Positions 53,554-62,822 are shown, counted from the stretch's first letter. The stretch: DNA of 64,000 bases from an uncultured Schlesneria sp. (GCA_903871875.1 CAIQIR010000137.1:1-64000); one strand, 5' to 3'. Notes: generated from the sequence alone by a model not told the origin. Numbers and translations: made by a program.

Positions 53554-55617
53554 ATGTTGACTCACCTCAGGAAATTGCCTCAGTCTCGCGCCGACTTGGG
53601 ACAGTCTGTCCCCAACTGGTGGAAATGGTCGGGACTGTTCGCAGCGATCTGTCTAGCGGGCCCCATTCCGGCCATCGCACAGAATGGCCAGTTCAATTCG
53701 CGGCAAATTGTCGTTCAATCAACGACCATGCCGCAGGCTCCTGCTCAGGCAGGTGCTCCCCAAAACATGATTCAACAAGTGCAGAACACCCCGCAGTCCG
53801 CGAGGGCGATTCATCATTTGATCCAAGACATGCCTCAATCCCAGGAAGAGCTGGAGATCATTCAGCAGCGTAGTCAGCTGGTGATTACACGCGAGAATGT
53901 GCTGAAGGCGGCTGTTGCCGATCCCGCCATTCTGGATATCGTCCAGTACTCACCTCGTCAGTTTGCGATTGTCGGACTGGCCATGGGCTCGACAACGTTA
54001 ACATTGTGGTTCGAGAACCAGGCCGATCCCCTGATCTACACCGTGAGAACAATCCGTGATCCGAACCTCGACAATCAGCGTAAGCTGGATTACGGCAAGC
54101 TCGAACGACGACTGGCCGCGCTGTTCCCCAACAGCAAGGTCTATCTGATCCCCATGTCACGCAAGATTCTGGTCCGAGGACAAGCCCGTGATTCGAACGA
54201 AGCCGCACATATCCTGGCACTCGTGCGTGGCGAAGTCATCAACCAGGAAGGCTCGTTATTCGGCCCACAAGCGATGGGACTGGGTAACAGCGGTATCGGT
54301 GGGACTGGGTTCGTAGGCGGCGTTTCGAGTGGTGGTTATGCCGGCCTTGGAATGGGAGGTGTCGGCGGCCTGAACGCCTTTGATCTGGCCGCGTCCTTTA
54401 TCATTAACGAGCTACAAGTCCCCGGCGAATTTCAAATCGCCTTGCGAGTCAAAATCGCGGAAGTCGAACGAACGGCCGCAGACAGCGCGGGGGTTAATAT
54501 CAACGTTTTGTTCGCCGACGCTCGTCAATCGCTGTCGTCCGCAGTCGGCGCCGCGACAGGTGCCACGCTCAGCGGCACGTTCGAAAATGGTGAGATTGGT
54601 TTGTTTCTGGATTGGCTCTGCTCCAACGGTACCGCCAAGATTCTGGCCGAACCGTCGGCAACCGTGCTGAGCGGCCGAAACGTGCGTTTCCTGTCCGGTG
54701 GTGAATTTGCTGTACCGACAACCGTCGGTATCGGCGGAGCACAGGGAACAACCACGTCATTCCGTGGCTTCGGAACGTCACTGCTGGCCACACCAACCGT
54801 CATCGACCGTGACAATATTCGTATCGGCGTGATCGCCGAATACAGCAATATCACCTCGGAAAACACGGTTGCCGGCATCCCCGGCATGCAGACACGACGT
54901 ATCGAAACCGTCGTGGAAATGCGTGAAGGTCAAACTATGGCGATGGCCGGTTTGCTTTCGAACCGTACTACGACGGAAGTGCAACGCATCCCGCTGCTGG
55001 GAGATATCCCTTACGTAGGTCCGTTGTTCTTCAGCAACAAGACAATGACCCAGGACGAGAATGAATTGTTGATCCTGGTCACCCCCGAAATCGTCCGTCC
55101 GATGGACGCTCACGAAGTTCCTCCTCCTCCTGGATTCGATGTTACCAAGCCGCAACACGAGGAATTCTGGAAATACAATATGACCGAAGGACGGCCTGAC
55201 ACCGGTTACTACCACTCGGCCCCATACGGCAGCGGCACCACCGGAATCAATGTCGACTACCAGCACTTTAATCCAGGTCCTGCGGGATCGATGTACTCGC
55301 CGGTACCGACCAACCCCGGCCCGGTGCCAGTCCCCCCTGCCGGACAATTCAATGGGCAATTCAACAGTCCTCCTCCGAGTAGCCAGGTGCCTCCCGCTCC
55401 GCAGGCGGGGACACAACGCACACAGGGACAACGCCAGTTTCGTCAGCAATCGTCCAGTCAGGTGATTCAGACGGGTAATCCGGACGTCCGCCAGACGAAC
55501 TACGCAGCTCCATTGGGTCTCTCACAAGGCCAACGCAATAACCGTCAAAACAACAACTACGCACCGTCACAACAACAGCAACGGCAACAACAGCAACAAT
55601 ATCCGTCGCAACAGTAA
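53554..55617 (+). CDS. Secretin of the CpaC/RcpA (Tad) type
   Basis: Outer-membrane secretin, 687 aa. The order is signal peptide (to about 42), a CpaC-type N-domain (SQLVITRENVLKAAVADPAI, DIVQYSPRQFAIVGLAMGST), a BON-like segment (VYLIPMSRKILVRGQARDSN), a Gly-rich linker (about 245-275) and the secretin domain (ALRVKIAEVERTAADSAGVN, IETVVEMREGQTMAMAGLLS, RIPLLGDIPYVGPLFFSNKT, NELLILVTPEIVRPMD). The last about 150 residues are Pro/Gln/Asn-rich low complexity. In Tad pili CpaC forms the outer gate, but no tadA or pilin genes are near. It may serve another planctomycete-specific envelope system. Confidence 0.9.
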   Translation: MLTHLRKLPQSRADLGQSVPNWWKWSGLFAAICLAGPIPAIAQNGQFNSRQIVVQSTTMPQAPAQAGAPQNMIQQVQNTPQSARAIHHLIQDMPQSQEELEIIQQRSQLVITRENVLKAAVADPAILDIVQYSPRQFAIVGLAMGSTTLTLWFENQADPLIYTVRTIRDPNLDNQRKLDYGKLERRLAALFPNSKVYLIPMSRKILVRGQARDSNEAAHILALVRGEVINQEGSLFGPQAMGLGNSGIGGTGFVGGVSSGGYAGLGMGGVGGLNAFDLAASFIINELQVPGEFQIALRVKIAEVERTAADSAGVNINVLFADARQSLSSAVGAATGATLSGTFENGEIGLFLDWLCSNGTAKILAEPSATVLSGRNVRFLSGGEFAVPTTVGIGGAQGTTTSFRGFGTSLLATPTVIDRDNIRIGVIAEYSNITSENTVAGIPGMQTRRIETVVEMREGQTMAMAGLLSNRTTTEVQRIPLLGDIPYVGPLFFSNKTMTQDENELLILVTPEIVRPMDAHEVPPPPGFDVTKPQHEEFWKYNMTEGRPDTGYYHSAPYGSGTTGINVDYQHFNPGPAGSMYSPVPTNPGPVPVPPAGQFNGQFNSPPPSSQVPPAPQAGTQRTQGQRQFRQQSSSQVIQTGNPDVRQTNYAAPLGLSQGQRNNRQNNNYAPSQQQQRQQQQQYPSQQ

Positions 55618-55694
55618 TGATCGCCAGCCACCAATTTCGCTTCCATCAACAGAGAACTCGCTCCCGCCATTTTTGGTGAGAACAGGGATATACG

Positions 55695-56426
55695 ATGATT
55701 CGCATGAACCCACGAGGCTTCGCCCTCTCATCTGTAGTACTGATAGCCCTGACTCACCTTGGCTGTGTCAGCCCCAACTGTTGCCCCAGCACATGCAATT
55801 CGAACTGTGGGGATTACTCCACCGGTTGTTCGACGGGTTGCTCAACCGGCTGTTGTCGGCCGTCATTCTGTGGTGGATTTGGCTGCGGAGCCCTGCTCGG
55901 TCGACTGTTTCCACGATCGCTGGCGATTCCTGACCAACTGCCGGTCGGAGCAGTTCAACGAGCCAGCTTCCATCAGATGGAAACGAACGCCGAAGCCACT
56001 GACTTCATTCTTTACCAGATGGATTTCGTAGGTCAAACGGCCGAATTGACTCCAGACGGCAAAGACAAAATCAATGAAATCGGGGCTCGGATGCGAAGTA
56101 CGCCATTCCCCGTCTTGGTGGAACGAACTTTCAATAATTCCGATCCCGAACTTGACGCCCATCGCCGCGAACTCGTGGCGATGATCCTGAGCGAGAAGGG
56201 CAATCCCGACGCGAATAACCGCGTCTTCGTGTCACCAACCTATAGCCTGGGTAAATCGTCTCTGGAAGCCGCACCCGAATTCTATCAGCACGTCTATCAG
56301 TCCTCCGGCCAGTTCAACAACAATGGATTCGGCGGCGGAATGGGCGGCGGTGGGATGGGCGGCGGTGGGATGGGCGGCGGTGGGATGGGCGGCGGCGGAT
56401 TTGGTGGTGGTGGATTCGGAATGTGA
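55695..56426 (+). CDS. Cys- and Gly-rich putative lipoprotein with OmpA-like middle part
   Basis: A 243-aa exported protein 77 bp after the secretin gene. The signal ends THLGC, a plausible lipobox. A Cys-rich stretch follows (NCCPSTCNSNCGDYSTGCST, then GCSTGCCRPSFCGG). The middle (about 115-185) has an OmpA-like rhythm: ELTPDGKDKINEIGARMRST, DPELDAHRRELVAMILSEKG and NNRVFVSPTYSLGKSSLE. The end is a GGGGM repeat. Close coupling to the secretin suggests it is a partner lipoprotein, perhaps a pilotin-like or surface component. Terminator follows. Confidence 0.8.
   Translation: MIRMNPRGFALSSVVLIALTHLGCVSPNCCPSTCNSNCGDYSTGCSTGCSTGCCRPSFCGGFGCGALLGRLFPRSLAIPDQLPVGAVQRASFHQMETNAEATDFILYQMDFVGQTAELTPDGKDKINEIGARMRSTPFPVLVERTFNNSDPELDAHRRELVAMILSEKGNPDANNRVFVSPTYSLGKSSLEAAPEFYQHVYQSSGQFNNNGFGGGMGGGGMGGGGMGGGGMGGGGFGGGGFGM
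56344..56400 (+). repeat. Short tandem repeat encoding Gly-Gly-Gly-Gly-Met
   Basis: A 15-base unit, GGCGGCGGTGGGATG, occurs three times without change (56344-56388) and then once in altered form. It lies in frame inside the lipoprotein gene and encodes the GGGMG tail. Such repeats can expand or contract in copy number. Confidence 0.8.
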
Positions 56427-56456
56427 TCCACCAATCACAGACTGCCTGAAAATCAA

Positions 56457-56487
56457 AACAAAGCCCGACGCCAAGTCGGGCTTTGTT
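56457..56487 (+). terminator. Rho-independent terminator after the lipoprotein gene
   Basis: AACAAAGCCCGAC (56457-56469) and GTCGGGCTTTGTT (56475-56487), a 13-bp stem with a 5-base loop; T-rich at the 3' arm. Confidence 0.85.
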
Positions 56488-56607
56488 CATTGTCGAGCTG
56501 TGCGAAACCGGCGTCTGATGACGGGCGCATGATGATGCCGCAGCTCAATATAGACTTAGTGACGTATCGAACCAGGTGCCGCGGGGCGAAATGGCTGCGG
56601 ACAACAA

Positions 56608-57423
56608 TCATCGAAAGTAATCGATTCCATTCTGGAACAGCTTCAGGCCTGCGCCATTGCCTTCCAGATTCAAACGCGTCCAGTGCGGGTGCTGAGTGGC
56701 AAACAAGAACCGTTCGGGATGGGGCATCAGTCCCAACACTCGACCGCTTGGGTCACTCAATCCTGCAATATCGGCCACCGCGCCATTCGGGTTCGCATCC
56801 CATCGTTCATTGACCGGATGAGAAGCCCCGTCCGTTCCGAGAGTCCAGGGAGCGTATTGCAGCGCAATCTGCTGTTGGGTCTGCCAATTCTTGACAACCT
56901 CAGCCGATTGTGGCACCAAGCGGCCCTCAGCATGCGCGATCGGAAGATCGAGTTCATCGATCCCTCGCAGAAAGACATTCCGTGACCCGGCCGTCTTCAA
57001 ATGCACCCAGCGAGCCGTATACTTGCCATTGTGATTCCAAGTCAGCGTCGCGTCTGCATGACTTCGATCCGATTTTTCCCAACCCGCCGCGCCGTACGGC
57101 AACACCCCTGCCTTCAACAGAGTTTGAAAGCCGTTACAGATCCCCAGTACCAACTTGTCCGACGAGAGGAATCGGTGAACGACATCTCCCAAGTGTCCGC
57201 GAAGCTGACTGGAAAAGACCACTCCTGCACCGATGTCGTCACCGTAGCTGAAGCCGCCTGGAATACACAGGATTTGATAGGCGTCGAGCATCGACGGTTC
57301 GGCAATCAAACGGTACAGGTGGACTCGTTCGGCAACTCCGCCGCACGTGTCAAAAGCAAATGCCGTTTCCACATCACAATTCGTGCCAGGAGCACGCAGT
57401 ACACAAACACGAGGCGCGGCCAT
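56608..57423 (-). CDS. purQ: Phosphoribosylformylglycinamidine synthase subunit PurQ
   Basis: Class I glutamine amidotransferase subunit of FGAM synthase (purine step 4), supplying ammonia to PurL. The 271-aa product has PRVCVLRAPGTNCDVETAFA, LCIPGGFSYGDDIGAGVVFS, the nucleophile Cys96 in LGICNGFQTLLKAGVLP and the late His/Glu in GLMPHPERFLF. Length is somewhat above the 225 of the short bacterial form. The partner PurL/PurS is outside the window. Confidence 0.95.
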   Translation of the reverse strand: MAAPRVCVLRAPGTNCDVETAFAFDTCGGVAERVHLYRLIAEPSMLDAYQILCIPGGFSYGDDIGAGVVFSSQLRGHLGDVVHRFLSSDKLVLGICNGFQTLLKAGVLPYGAAGWEKSDRSHADATLTWNHNGKYTARWVHLKTAGSRNVFLRGIDELDLPIAHAEGRLVPQSAEVVKNWQTQQQIALQYAPWTLGTDGASHPVNERWDANPNGAVADIAGLSDPSGRVLGLMPHPERFLFATQHPHWTRLNLEGNGAGLKLFQNGIDYFR

Positions 57424-57761
57424 TTCAAAAAATCCCTTCGCGGCGATCAGCGTGTTCTTCGCAAGGATCGCCTAGGTTCAATTCCAGAGGCATCATCATA
57501 CCGGCATCGCAACGCAAGACAAAGCAAGCGTTTCGATGAGCAGAATCCCGTGACAGACAATCGGGATTTTTCGTTCGGAATCGACCTCAATCCCTGCCGT
57601 TCCTCGATCGGCCTGTTGTGTGATCCGTTATAACCGCCGCATTCAATTCGTCTCACTGGACCGCACGTCGGTACAGGCGATTCGGTTACAGCAGGCGGCG
57701 AAACGGCGCCGATACGAACAGCAATCATGGTGCCGACCAGGATGAAAACAGGAACAGTGGA
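57424..57761. other. Intergenic region between purQ and the Cys-rich gene
   Basis: 338 bp with both genes pointing away, so it should hold both promoters. No supported box pair, hairpin or RNA gene; a TTCAATTCC near 57478 is not part of a tRNA fold. Confidence 0.4.
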
Positions 57762-58169
57762 ATGGACTTCACAACGCCAATAGCGCTGCGCCGACAGCAG
57801 TCGAGCTCGGACAAAGCCCAGGGGAATGTCGATAAACAGCCCCCGAATGTCCCGCCCGGTCCGTCCTTCTGGCGGCGACTGAGCCTGTTCATCGTTGTCA
57901 TGATCGCACCGCTCGCGACCGAGTCCCGGGCATTTGACATTCTTCACTCTCGAACGTCCTCTTGCCCTATCCGTTGCTGTTTCGACGACTACTGCTCGAA
58001 ACCCGTCCCCTCCACAAATCGCCCCTGTCAGCGTAGTGTGCTGGATTGCTATTGTCCCAAGCCCCTACCACGACAGTGTCCGTCGTGTCTACACGGTTCT
58101 CCGGACGACTACTGCACCAAGCCAACGCCTCGCGTGTGCCGGCCCTGCAGTCCAATGTTCTGCCGCTGA
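57762..58169 (+). CDS. Small exported Cys-rich DYCxKP-repeat protein
   Basis: A 135-aa protein with a signal segment (RLSLFIVVMIAPLATESRAF) and a C-terminal half of Cys/Pro/Lys repeats: CCFDDYCSKPVPSTNRPCQ, DCYCPKPLPRQCPSC and DDYCTKPTPRVCRPCSPM. The unit DxYCxKPxPxxCxxC occurs three times. The 15 or so Cys could bind metal or form disulfides. It ends 21 bp before the end of the NagB-like gene on the other strand. I do not know a function; the repeat is the reason to call it real. Confidence 0.6.
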   Translation: MDFTTPIALRRQQSSSDKAQGNVDKQPPNVPPGPSFWRRLSLFIVVMIAPLATESRAFDILHSRTSSCPIRCCFDDYCSKPVPSTNRPCQRSVLDCYCPKPLPRQCPSCLHGSPDDYCTKPTPRVCRPCSPMFCR

Positions 58170-58190
58170 ATACCAATACGCCGTGCCGTT

Positions 58191-59141
58191 TCAATTGCAT
58201 TCGGCCAGCAACGGACCAGCCAATTCCTTGAGGAAAAACAAGCGTCCCGGCTGCGCTGGCATGAACGAGGAAGGGATCCACGCCGTCGGTTCGTGGCGCA
58301 ACGTCATCCACAGTGACAGTCCTTGCCACTGCATTCCACGGCCGAAGACTCCGTCCGCTCCACCGATAATTCTGTCGCAGCCCAGAAACAGGCCTGGCCC
58401 GATCGTATTCGCAAAGGCAGGGACATGAGTCGTTCGGCTTTTGAAACTGGTCAACGCATTTTGCTCGATCGTCAGCGGATGCAATTTCGCACCTAGTCGG
58501 TGCGTTTGCCGTTTCCATTCTCCCACAGACGAAAACTCGCTCGCAAAATGAGGTTCCCAAAAAGCGATATGACAGACGCGGCCAATACCAAAAACCGTTG
58601 TCAGTTTACCACCCTTGGAACGCAGTTCCCCGATCTTCTCGGCAAAGGTGGGCAAGACTTTTTTGGTGGCGAAATGTCGTTGTTTTTTGGGTACGGTCAA
58701 CTTGCCCAGCGGACCATAGAACGCTTGCTCCATCGCATATTGGAATGATCCCGTGTGCGTCGACGGCAGGGTATTACCTTCTCGATCCGACCACTCGTCC
58801 ATATTGAATCCATGTACGTGGTCGCACGACACATTCCATTCGGTCAGGAAGTAAATGGCCCAGCGATACATCCCCATCGGCCCCACGGGCAGGATCATCA
58901 CCGCCGGATGGTTGGCATCGCGAGCCTGCTTGATCGTCATCGCGATCTCGTGACCCAACATCATGTCGAAATCAGCCAGGCTGCTGCAGGGAATCGGTTG
59001 AAAGTTCTTGTGCCAGTGCTTTTGACGCACAGCAATCGTCGCAGGATCAGGATCGACACACGCATCGATCTTGGCCAGGTCCCACCCGGACGGGAAAAAA
59101 CCCTCCATCAACGAACCCGACAACGTCGTGAGCAAATCCAT
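58191..59141 (-). CDS. NagB-like (glucosamine-6-phosphate isomerase) homologue
   Basis: A 316-aa protein of the NagB/6-phosphogluconolactonase fold. The NagB landmarks are present but altered: [17 protein letters not shown] (phosphate loop), [20 protein letters not shown] (general base Asp in NMDE) and [17 protein letters not shown], where NagB has GIGxDGHIAFNEP, so the His is kept but the Asp before it is Val. ATG 59141 has GAAGGAG at 8 bases; an earlier TTG is less likely. It probably acts on a sugar phosphate, but the change at the Asp makes the NagB reaction uncertain. Confidence 0.8.
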   Translation of the reverse strand: MDLLTTLSGSLMEGFFPSGWDLAKIDACVDPDPATIAVRQKHWHKNFQPIPCSSLADFDMMLGHEIAMTIKQARDANHPAVMILPVGPMGMYRWAIYFLTEWNVSCDHVHGFNMDEWSDREGNTLPSTHTGSFQYAMEQAFYGPLGKLTVPKKQRHFATKKVLPTFAEKIGELRSKGGKLTTVFGIGRVCHIAFWEPHFASEFSSVGEWKRQTHRLGAKLHPLTIEQNALTSFKSRTTHVPAFANTIGPGLFLGCDRIIGGADGVFGRGMQWQGLSLWMTLRHEPTAWIPSSFMPAQPGRLFFLKELAGPLLAECN

Positions 59142-59203
59142 CAATCAAACTCCTTCAGACAAAAAAACGAGACGCGACGAAACGGACTTTCTATATCAGT
59201 TAC

Positions 59204-59974
59204 TCAGTCCGAGAGCCATTTCCAACGCTCAATTCGGCAATCGGGACAGGCCACCATCACGGCGGCAGCATAGCCAGAGGCCAATTCGAGCGACTGAATC
59301 ATCCAACGCTCAGGCTCAGTCGGCTGGTCGACTACACTCAACAGCGAAGCCGACTGAGCCGGGTCGATCGCAACGCAAAAACTGCTCAGCGAAAGCGACA
59401 TCCCTCGTCCGGTGGCCTTGAGATAAGCTTCCTTGCACGTCCAACCTCGATAAAACCCGGCCAACTGCTTTTCAACCGGAAGGTTGGCGAGTTCCGCCGC
59501 CTCTGACGGAGCAAAAAAACGCTGCGCCAACCGCAGCGTCTTAACAGCGGGATTGCATTCCTCGACATCGACTCCCACAGCTGATCCGACGGTTAATCCG
59601 ATCAAACCCAAGTCACCCGAATGCGAAACACTAAACTCCATTCTGGGTACCGTGGACTCGAAATCGGAAAACGACAGTTCTGGCTTGCCATGATCACCAT
59701 ATCGCAATGGGACAGCCTTGGGCGGGCAGCCGCAGCAACTTGCCAAAAGTCTTCGCAGCGTCATGCGGCACGCGGCGAACCGTTGGCGGGGCTCCTCAAA
59801 ACGAAACCGAGCGGCACGGCCAAGCTCCTCATTCGACAAGACGTCTTTCATTTCCGTCTCGGTAATCAATCGCCCACCAAGCTCCAAACGAATGACATGA
59901 ACAATTTCTGGCGACAATGGCAACGGCAACCGAATCTCGGGCCAGTCGCTCTCCATTTTTAAAACATCATCCAT
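59204..59974 (-). CDS. 4'-phosphopantetheinyl transferase (Sfp type)
   Basis: Enzyme loading carrier proteins with phosphopantetheine from CoA. The 256-aa product has the two family motifs: SVSHSGDLGLIGLTVGSAVG then GVDVEE at 134-139 (Mg site) and WTCKEAYLKATGRG at 178-191. The two-domain length matches Sfp rather than AcpS, so it can serve polyketide or peptide synthases as well as ACP. It follows the thioesterase gene by 11 bp on the same strand and is the second gene of that unit. Confidence 0.93.
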   Translation of the reverse strand: MDDVLKMESDWPEIRLPLPLSPEIVHVIRLELGGRLITETEMKDVLSNEELGRAARFRFEEPRQRFAACRMTLRRLLASCCGCPPKAVPLRYGDHGKPELSFSDFESTVPRMEFSVSHSGDLGLIGLTVGSAVGVDVEECNPAVKTLRLAQRFFAPSEAAELANLPVEKQLAGFYRGWTCKEAYLKATGRGMSLSLSSFCVAIDPAQSASLLSVVDQPTEPERWMIQSLELASGYAAAVMVACPDCRIERWKWLSD

Positions 59975-59985
59975 CGTCAGAATTT

Positions 59986-60405
59986 CTACTCAGGATTCGA
60001 GACGACTTCGAACGCGCCCGACACTTCGGATGGGATCCGCTTCGGCATTCCCGTGGAATATTCGACAAACGCCCAGTCGGTGGCCGCCTTCGCCAGAACC
60101 ACATCATCGTTAACGCGGAACATGACAAAGCGCCGAAGAGAGGTGACTTTCTTTAGATTTTCGACAAATGTTCGCACCACAATTTCATCACCCAGTCGAG
60201 CCGACGCGAGGTATTCGATGTGGTGCGATCGAACGACCCACCCCTGACCGATCGCACGGTAGGCTTCGACCGGCCAACCCTGCGCCGCCGAATGTGCCAG
60301 CGCGGCCGACTGCATCCATTTCAAATACGAAATATTGTTGGCATGCCCCAAGTCATCCAAGTCTGATTCGCTCACCACATGCTTCCAATCATAGATGGCG
60401 GGCAT
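59986..60405 (-). CDS. Hot-dog fold acyl-CoA thioesterase (4HBT family)
   Basis: A 139-aa YbgC/4-hydroxybenzoyl-CoA thioesterase-type protein. The active-site region SESDLDDLGHANNISYLKWM is present, with Asp before LGHANN as in the family, followed by VRSHHIEYLASARLGDEIVV. ATG 60405 has AGGAG at 8 bases; the open frame begins at 60432. It is followed by the Sfp-type transferase gene, suggesting acyl-carrier chemistry; substrate unknown. Confidence 0.9.
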   Translation of the reverse strand: MPAIYDWKHVVSESDLDDLGHANNISYLKWMQSAALAHSAAQGWPVEAYRAIGQGWVVRSHHIEYLASARLGDEIVVRTFVENLKKVTSLRRFVMFRVNDDVVLAKAATDWAFVEYSTGMPKRIPSEVSGAFEVVSNPE

Positions 60406-60540
60406 CAGAATCGCTCCTGAGTGAATAGACAACCAAGCGCACAGGGCGAGGATTTACGATCGCACGCTGGCGAGAATGCAAATGTCTTCATCACGGTCTT
60501 TTGCGGGCCCATCGAAGTCCATCGGAATCAACATACGGCT

Positions 60541-61779
60541 TCAGCGAGCACCTAAACCGCGATTCAGTCGCGTAAGTGCCAACTTCAGATTGGCCTGCGT
60601 CCAAAGCAACGGGCAAATATCATTGGGAACGTACTGACCTCGCTCGCGGAAGTACGACTCTGGACAACGATAAACTCCAAAACGAGAACCCGCGCCAGTC
60701 AGCTGACTCAACGAGCGATTTAAATGACGTATTTGCGCACTACGGTCTTTGTTGTCGCCCGTTCGCTCAAAGCGAAGACCATAGTGGATGGAAACGATCG
60801 GATCAAACAAACACCACTGAGCCTCGAGCCCCGGTTCCAGCAGACGGTCACGCTCCGCCAGATTATCGCTGAAATCGGCAGTACGCACGTCGGCGGCCAA
60901 CTTGTCCTTGTAGTCGGCACACCAGTACGAGTCACCCAGATAGCGTCGAATGCCGTGCTCACCCATCAGTTGAGCCGTCACGTCAGCAACAATCCGCTCG
61001 GCCATCTCGTCAGAAACAACCTGATAGGGGTAGATCAAAAACAACAACGCCGCGTCGTAGCGCCGCAGTTTACCGGGTTCAGATTGCACACACTCGGCAG
61101 GCAGAATGGCATCGAGCGCTTGTCGCCCCGCACGTTTTATCGATGAATCGAATCGAGCCTTCCAAGCGTCCAATGCGGCGACGACGACGCCGATGCTCGA
61201 CGCAGCCACCTTTCGAACCTCTTCCCAGTGTCCGCTGTCTTCGTCCTGCCAATACTGAATCGCCTGCAAATAGGCGGCAATCTTGTCGATCACTTCCAGT
61301 TCGTGACTTTGCCATTGGCATTGGTCAGCCAGTTTGCCCGCTAGCCAGAGAAATGCGCCCAAGGCATCGTTCTGGGCGTGCGACCACTTTTCGTCGAGCT
61401 CCTTCAATCGGTCGCCATCGAAACGAATATGCGGCCGGTTCATCGGGTCGGCAGGCGACACTCGGCCTTCGATAATCTCCGTGAAACGGTCTTGGTATTT
61501 GAGATAGAATGCCATCAGCGACTTCAGTGCGGCGATGGCCTTGCCGGTTTCGCCCCATTGCCAATGGGCGTGAGCGATATGAATGTTGTCTCGCACCCAG
61601 ACATTTCGATAACCGGTCAGATCGAAATCGTCACCCGTGCCAGCCGCGGCGGAAAAGAGCCCGTTCGGCAACGTCGGAAAACGAAACGTCCCTTGTTCCT
61701 CCAGAAACTGCAGCAATTTCTCGACGTCACTTGAAGAACAACGCTCGCTTAAAGCGAGTGTACTTCGAATGGTGACCAT
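60541..61779 (-). CDS. GH15 / phosphorylase-kinase-like alpha,alpha-barrel protein
   Basis: A 412-aa protein with the (alpha/alpha)6 barrel of glucoamylase and phosphorylase kinase relatives: YRNVWVRDNIHIAHAHWQWG, RPHIRFDGDRLKELDEKWSH, NDALGAFLWLAGKLADQCQW and the end LLWTQANLKLALTRL, the usual GH15 closing helix. The Glu catalytic pair is plausibly in the REDRL/EEVRK region and DLTGYRNVWVRDN. ATG 61779 has AAGGA at 8 bases. Likely acts on alpha-glucan or trehalose-type sugar; not proven. Confidence 0.78.
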   Translation of the reverse strand: MVTIRSTLALSERCSSSDVEKLLQFLEEQGTFRFPTLPNGLFSAAAGTGDDFDLTGYRNVWVRDNIHIAHAHWQWGETGKAIAALKSLMAFYLKYQDRFTEIIEGRVSPADPMNRPHIRFDGDRLKELDEKWSHAQNDALGAFLWLAGKLADQCQWQSHELEVIDKIAAYLQAIQYWQDEDSGHWEEVRKVAASSIGVVVAALDAWKARFDSSIKRAGRQALDAILPAECVQSEPGKLRRYDAALLFLIYPYQVVSDEMAERIVADVTAQLMGEHGIRRYLGDSYWCADYKDKLAADVRTADFSDNLAERDRLLEPGLEAQWCLFDPIVSIHYGLRFERTGDNKDRSAQIRHLNRSLSQLTGAGSRFGVYRCPESYFRERGQYVPNDICPLLWTQANLKLALTRLNRGLGAR

Positions 61780-61895
61780 GATCTTCGTCCTTGAATGTCC
61801 CAATCGAGATCCGTCGCGAGCGCCGCCGGCCTGCAGTGCAACGGTTCGTCTTCCATGCTCCTGATACATTCGGAAACGGCGCATTCCGATCGGAG

Positions 61896-62822
61896 TTACT
61901 GGACCAGTCCTTTCGTCAACGACATGAATGCCGTTTCCAGATTCACCTCTTCCTCGCGGAAGAGCGTCAATTGAAAACCTTCGGTAATCAACAATGTCGG
62001 CAGGGCACTGTAATCAAATGTATCAGCTTTGAGCGTGGCGTCGATGGTTCCCTTGACGATATCGACTTTTGATACCAGGTCGTGTTTCTCTAATAACGCT
62101 GCCGCCTTTTCCATTCGATCTTTCACGCGGATCTGCAACATGATCTGCTGCCTCGCTTTCCGCATGACTTCGTCCACATAACCGTCGACGATCAGATTGC
62201 CTTTTTCAATCATCCCCACGCGCGTGCAAACATCGGCCAGTTCGGGCAGGATGTGACTGGAAACAATGACTGTTTTCTTAAGTTCTCCAAGTTTCTTCAA
62301 GAGATTGCGAATTTCGATACGAGCACGGGGATCGAGGCCACTCGCAGGTTCGTCGAGCAGCAAGACCTGAGGTTCATGAAGGAGCGTTCGGGCCAGTCCA
62401 ATTCGCTGAGTCTGTCCACGCGACAACTGATTGACCATCGCATCGCGTTTGAAGGCCATGTCGACCAGTTCCAGTTTGTCTTCGCAAACCTTCCGTCGCC
62501 CCGGACCGTTGATCCGATAAGTCGAGGCGAAAAACTCAAGATATTCAATGACAGTCATGTCATCATAAACGCCAAAAAAGTCCGGCATATAGCCGACTAG
62601 CCGCCGGATTTCGCGAGGGTCGTTATAAATCGACTTGCCGCAGACATAGGCTTCGCCGTAGTCCGGTGCCAGCAAGGTTGCAATCATTCGCATGGTGGTG
62701 GTTTTTCCGGAACCGTTCGGACCGATAAATCCAAACACATCCCCTTCCTTCAACGAGAGATTGATCTCGTTGACGGCAATGAGATGCCCATAGCGTTTCG
62801 TCAGTTGTCGTGTTTCGATCAT
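61896..62822 (-). CDS. ABC transporter ATP-binding protein
   Basis: ATPase of an ABC-2-type exporter, 308 aa. Walker A GPNGSGKTT (FGFIGPNGSGKTTTMRMIA), Q-loop region with YMPDFFGVYDDMTVIEYLEF, signature LSRGQTQRIGLARTLL, Walker B LLLDEPASGLDPRARIEI and the switch His in IVSSHILPELAD. The C-terminal 90 residues are an extra regulatory domain. The start has no strong ribosome-binding site. The membrane gene just downstream of it in the read direction is not present; the neighbour upstream at 62882 is its likely partner. Confidence 0.93.
   Translation of the reverse strand: MIETRQLTKRYGHLIAVNEINLSLKEGDVFGFIGPNGSGKTTTMRMIATLLAPDYGEAYVCGKSIYNDPREIRRLVGYMPDFFGVYDDMTVIEYLEFFASTYRINGPGRRKVCEDKLELVDMAFKRDAMVNQLSRGQTQRIGLARTLLHEPQVLLLDEPASGLDPRARIEIRNLLKKLGELKKTVIVSSHILPELADVCTRVGMIEKGNLIVDGYVDEVMRKARQQIMLQIRVKDRMEKAAALLEKHDLVSKVDIVKGTIDATLKADTFDYSALPTLLITEGFQLTLFREEEVNLETAFMSLTKGLVQ

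Noticed and set aside
57470-57495. GGTTCAATTCC, tRNA T-loop-like sequence
   Set aside because: No matching acceptor, D or anticodon arms around it; the T-stem itself does not pair.
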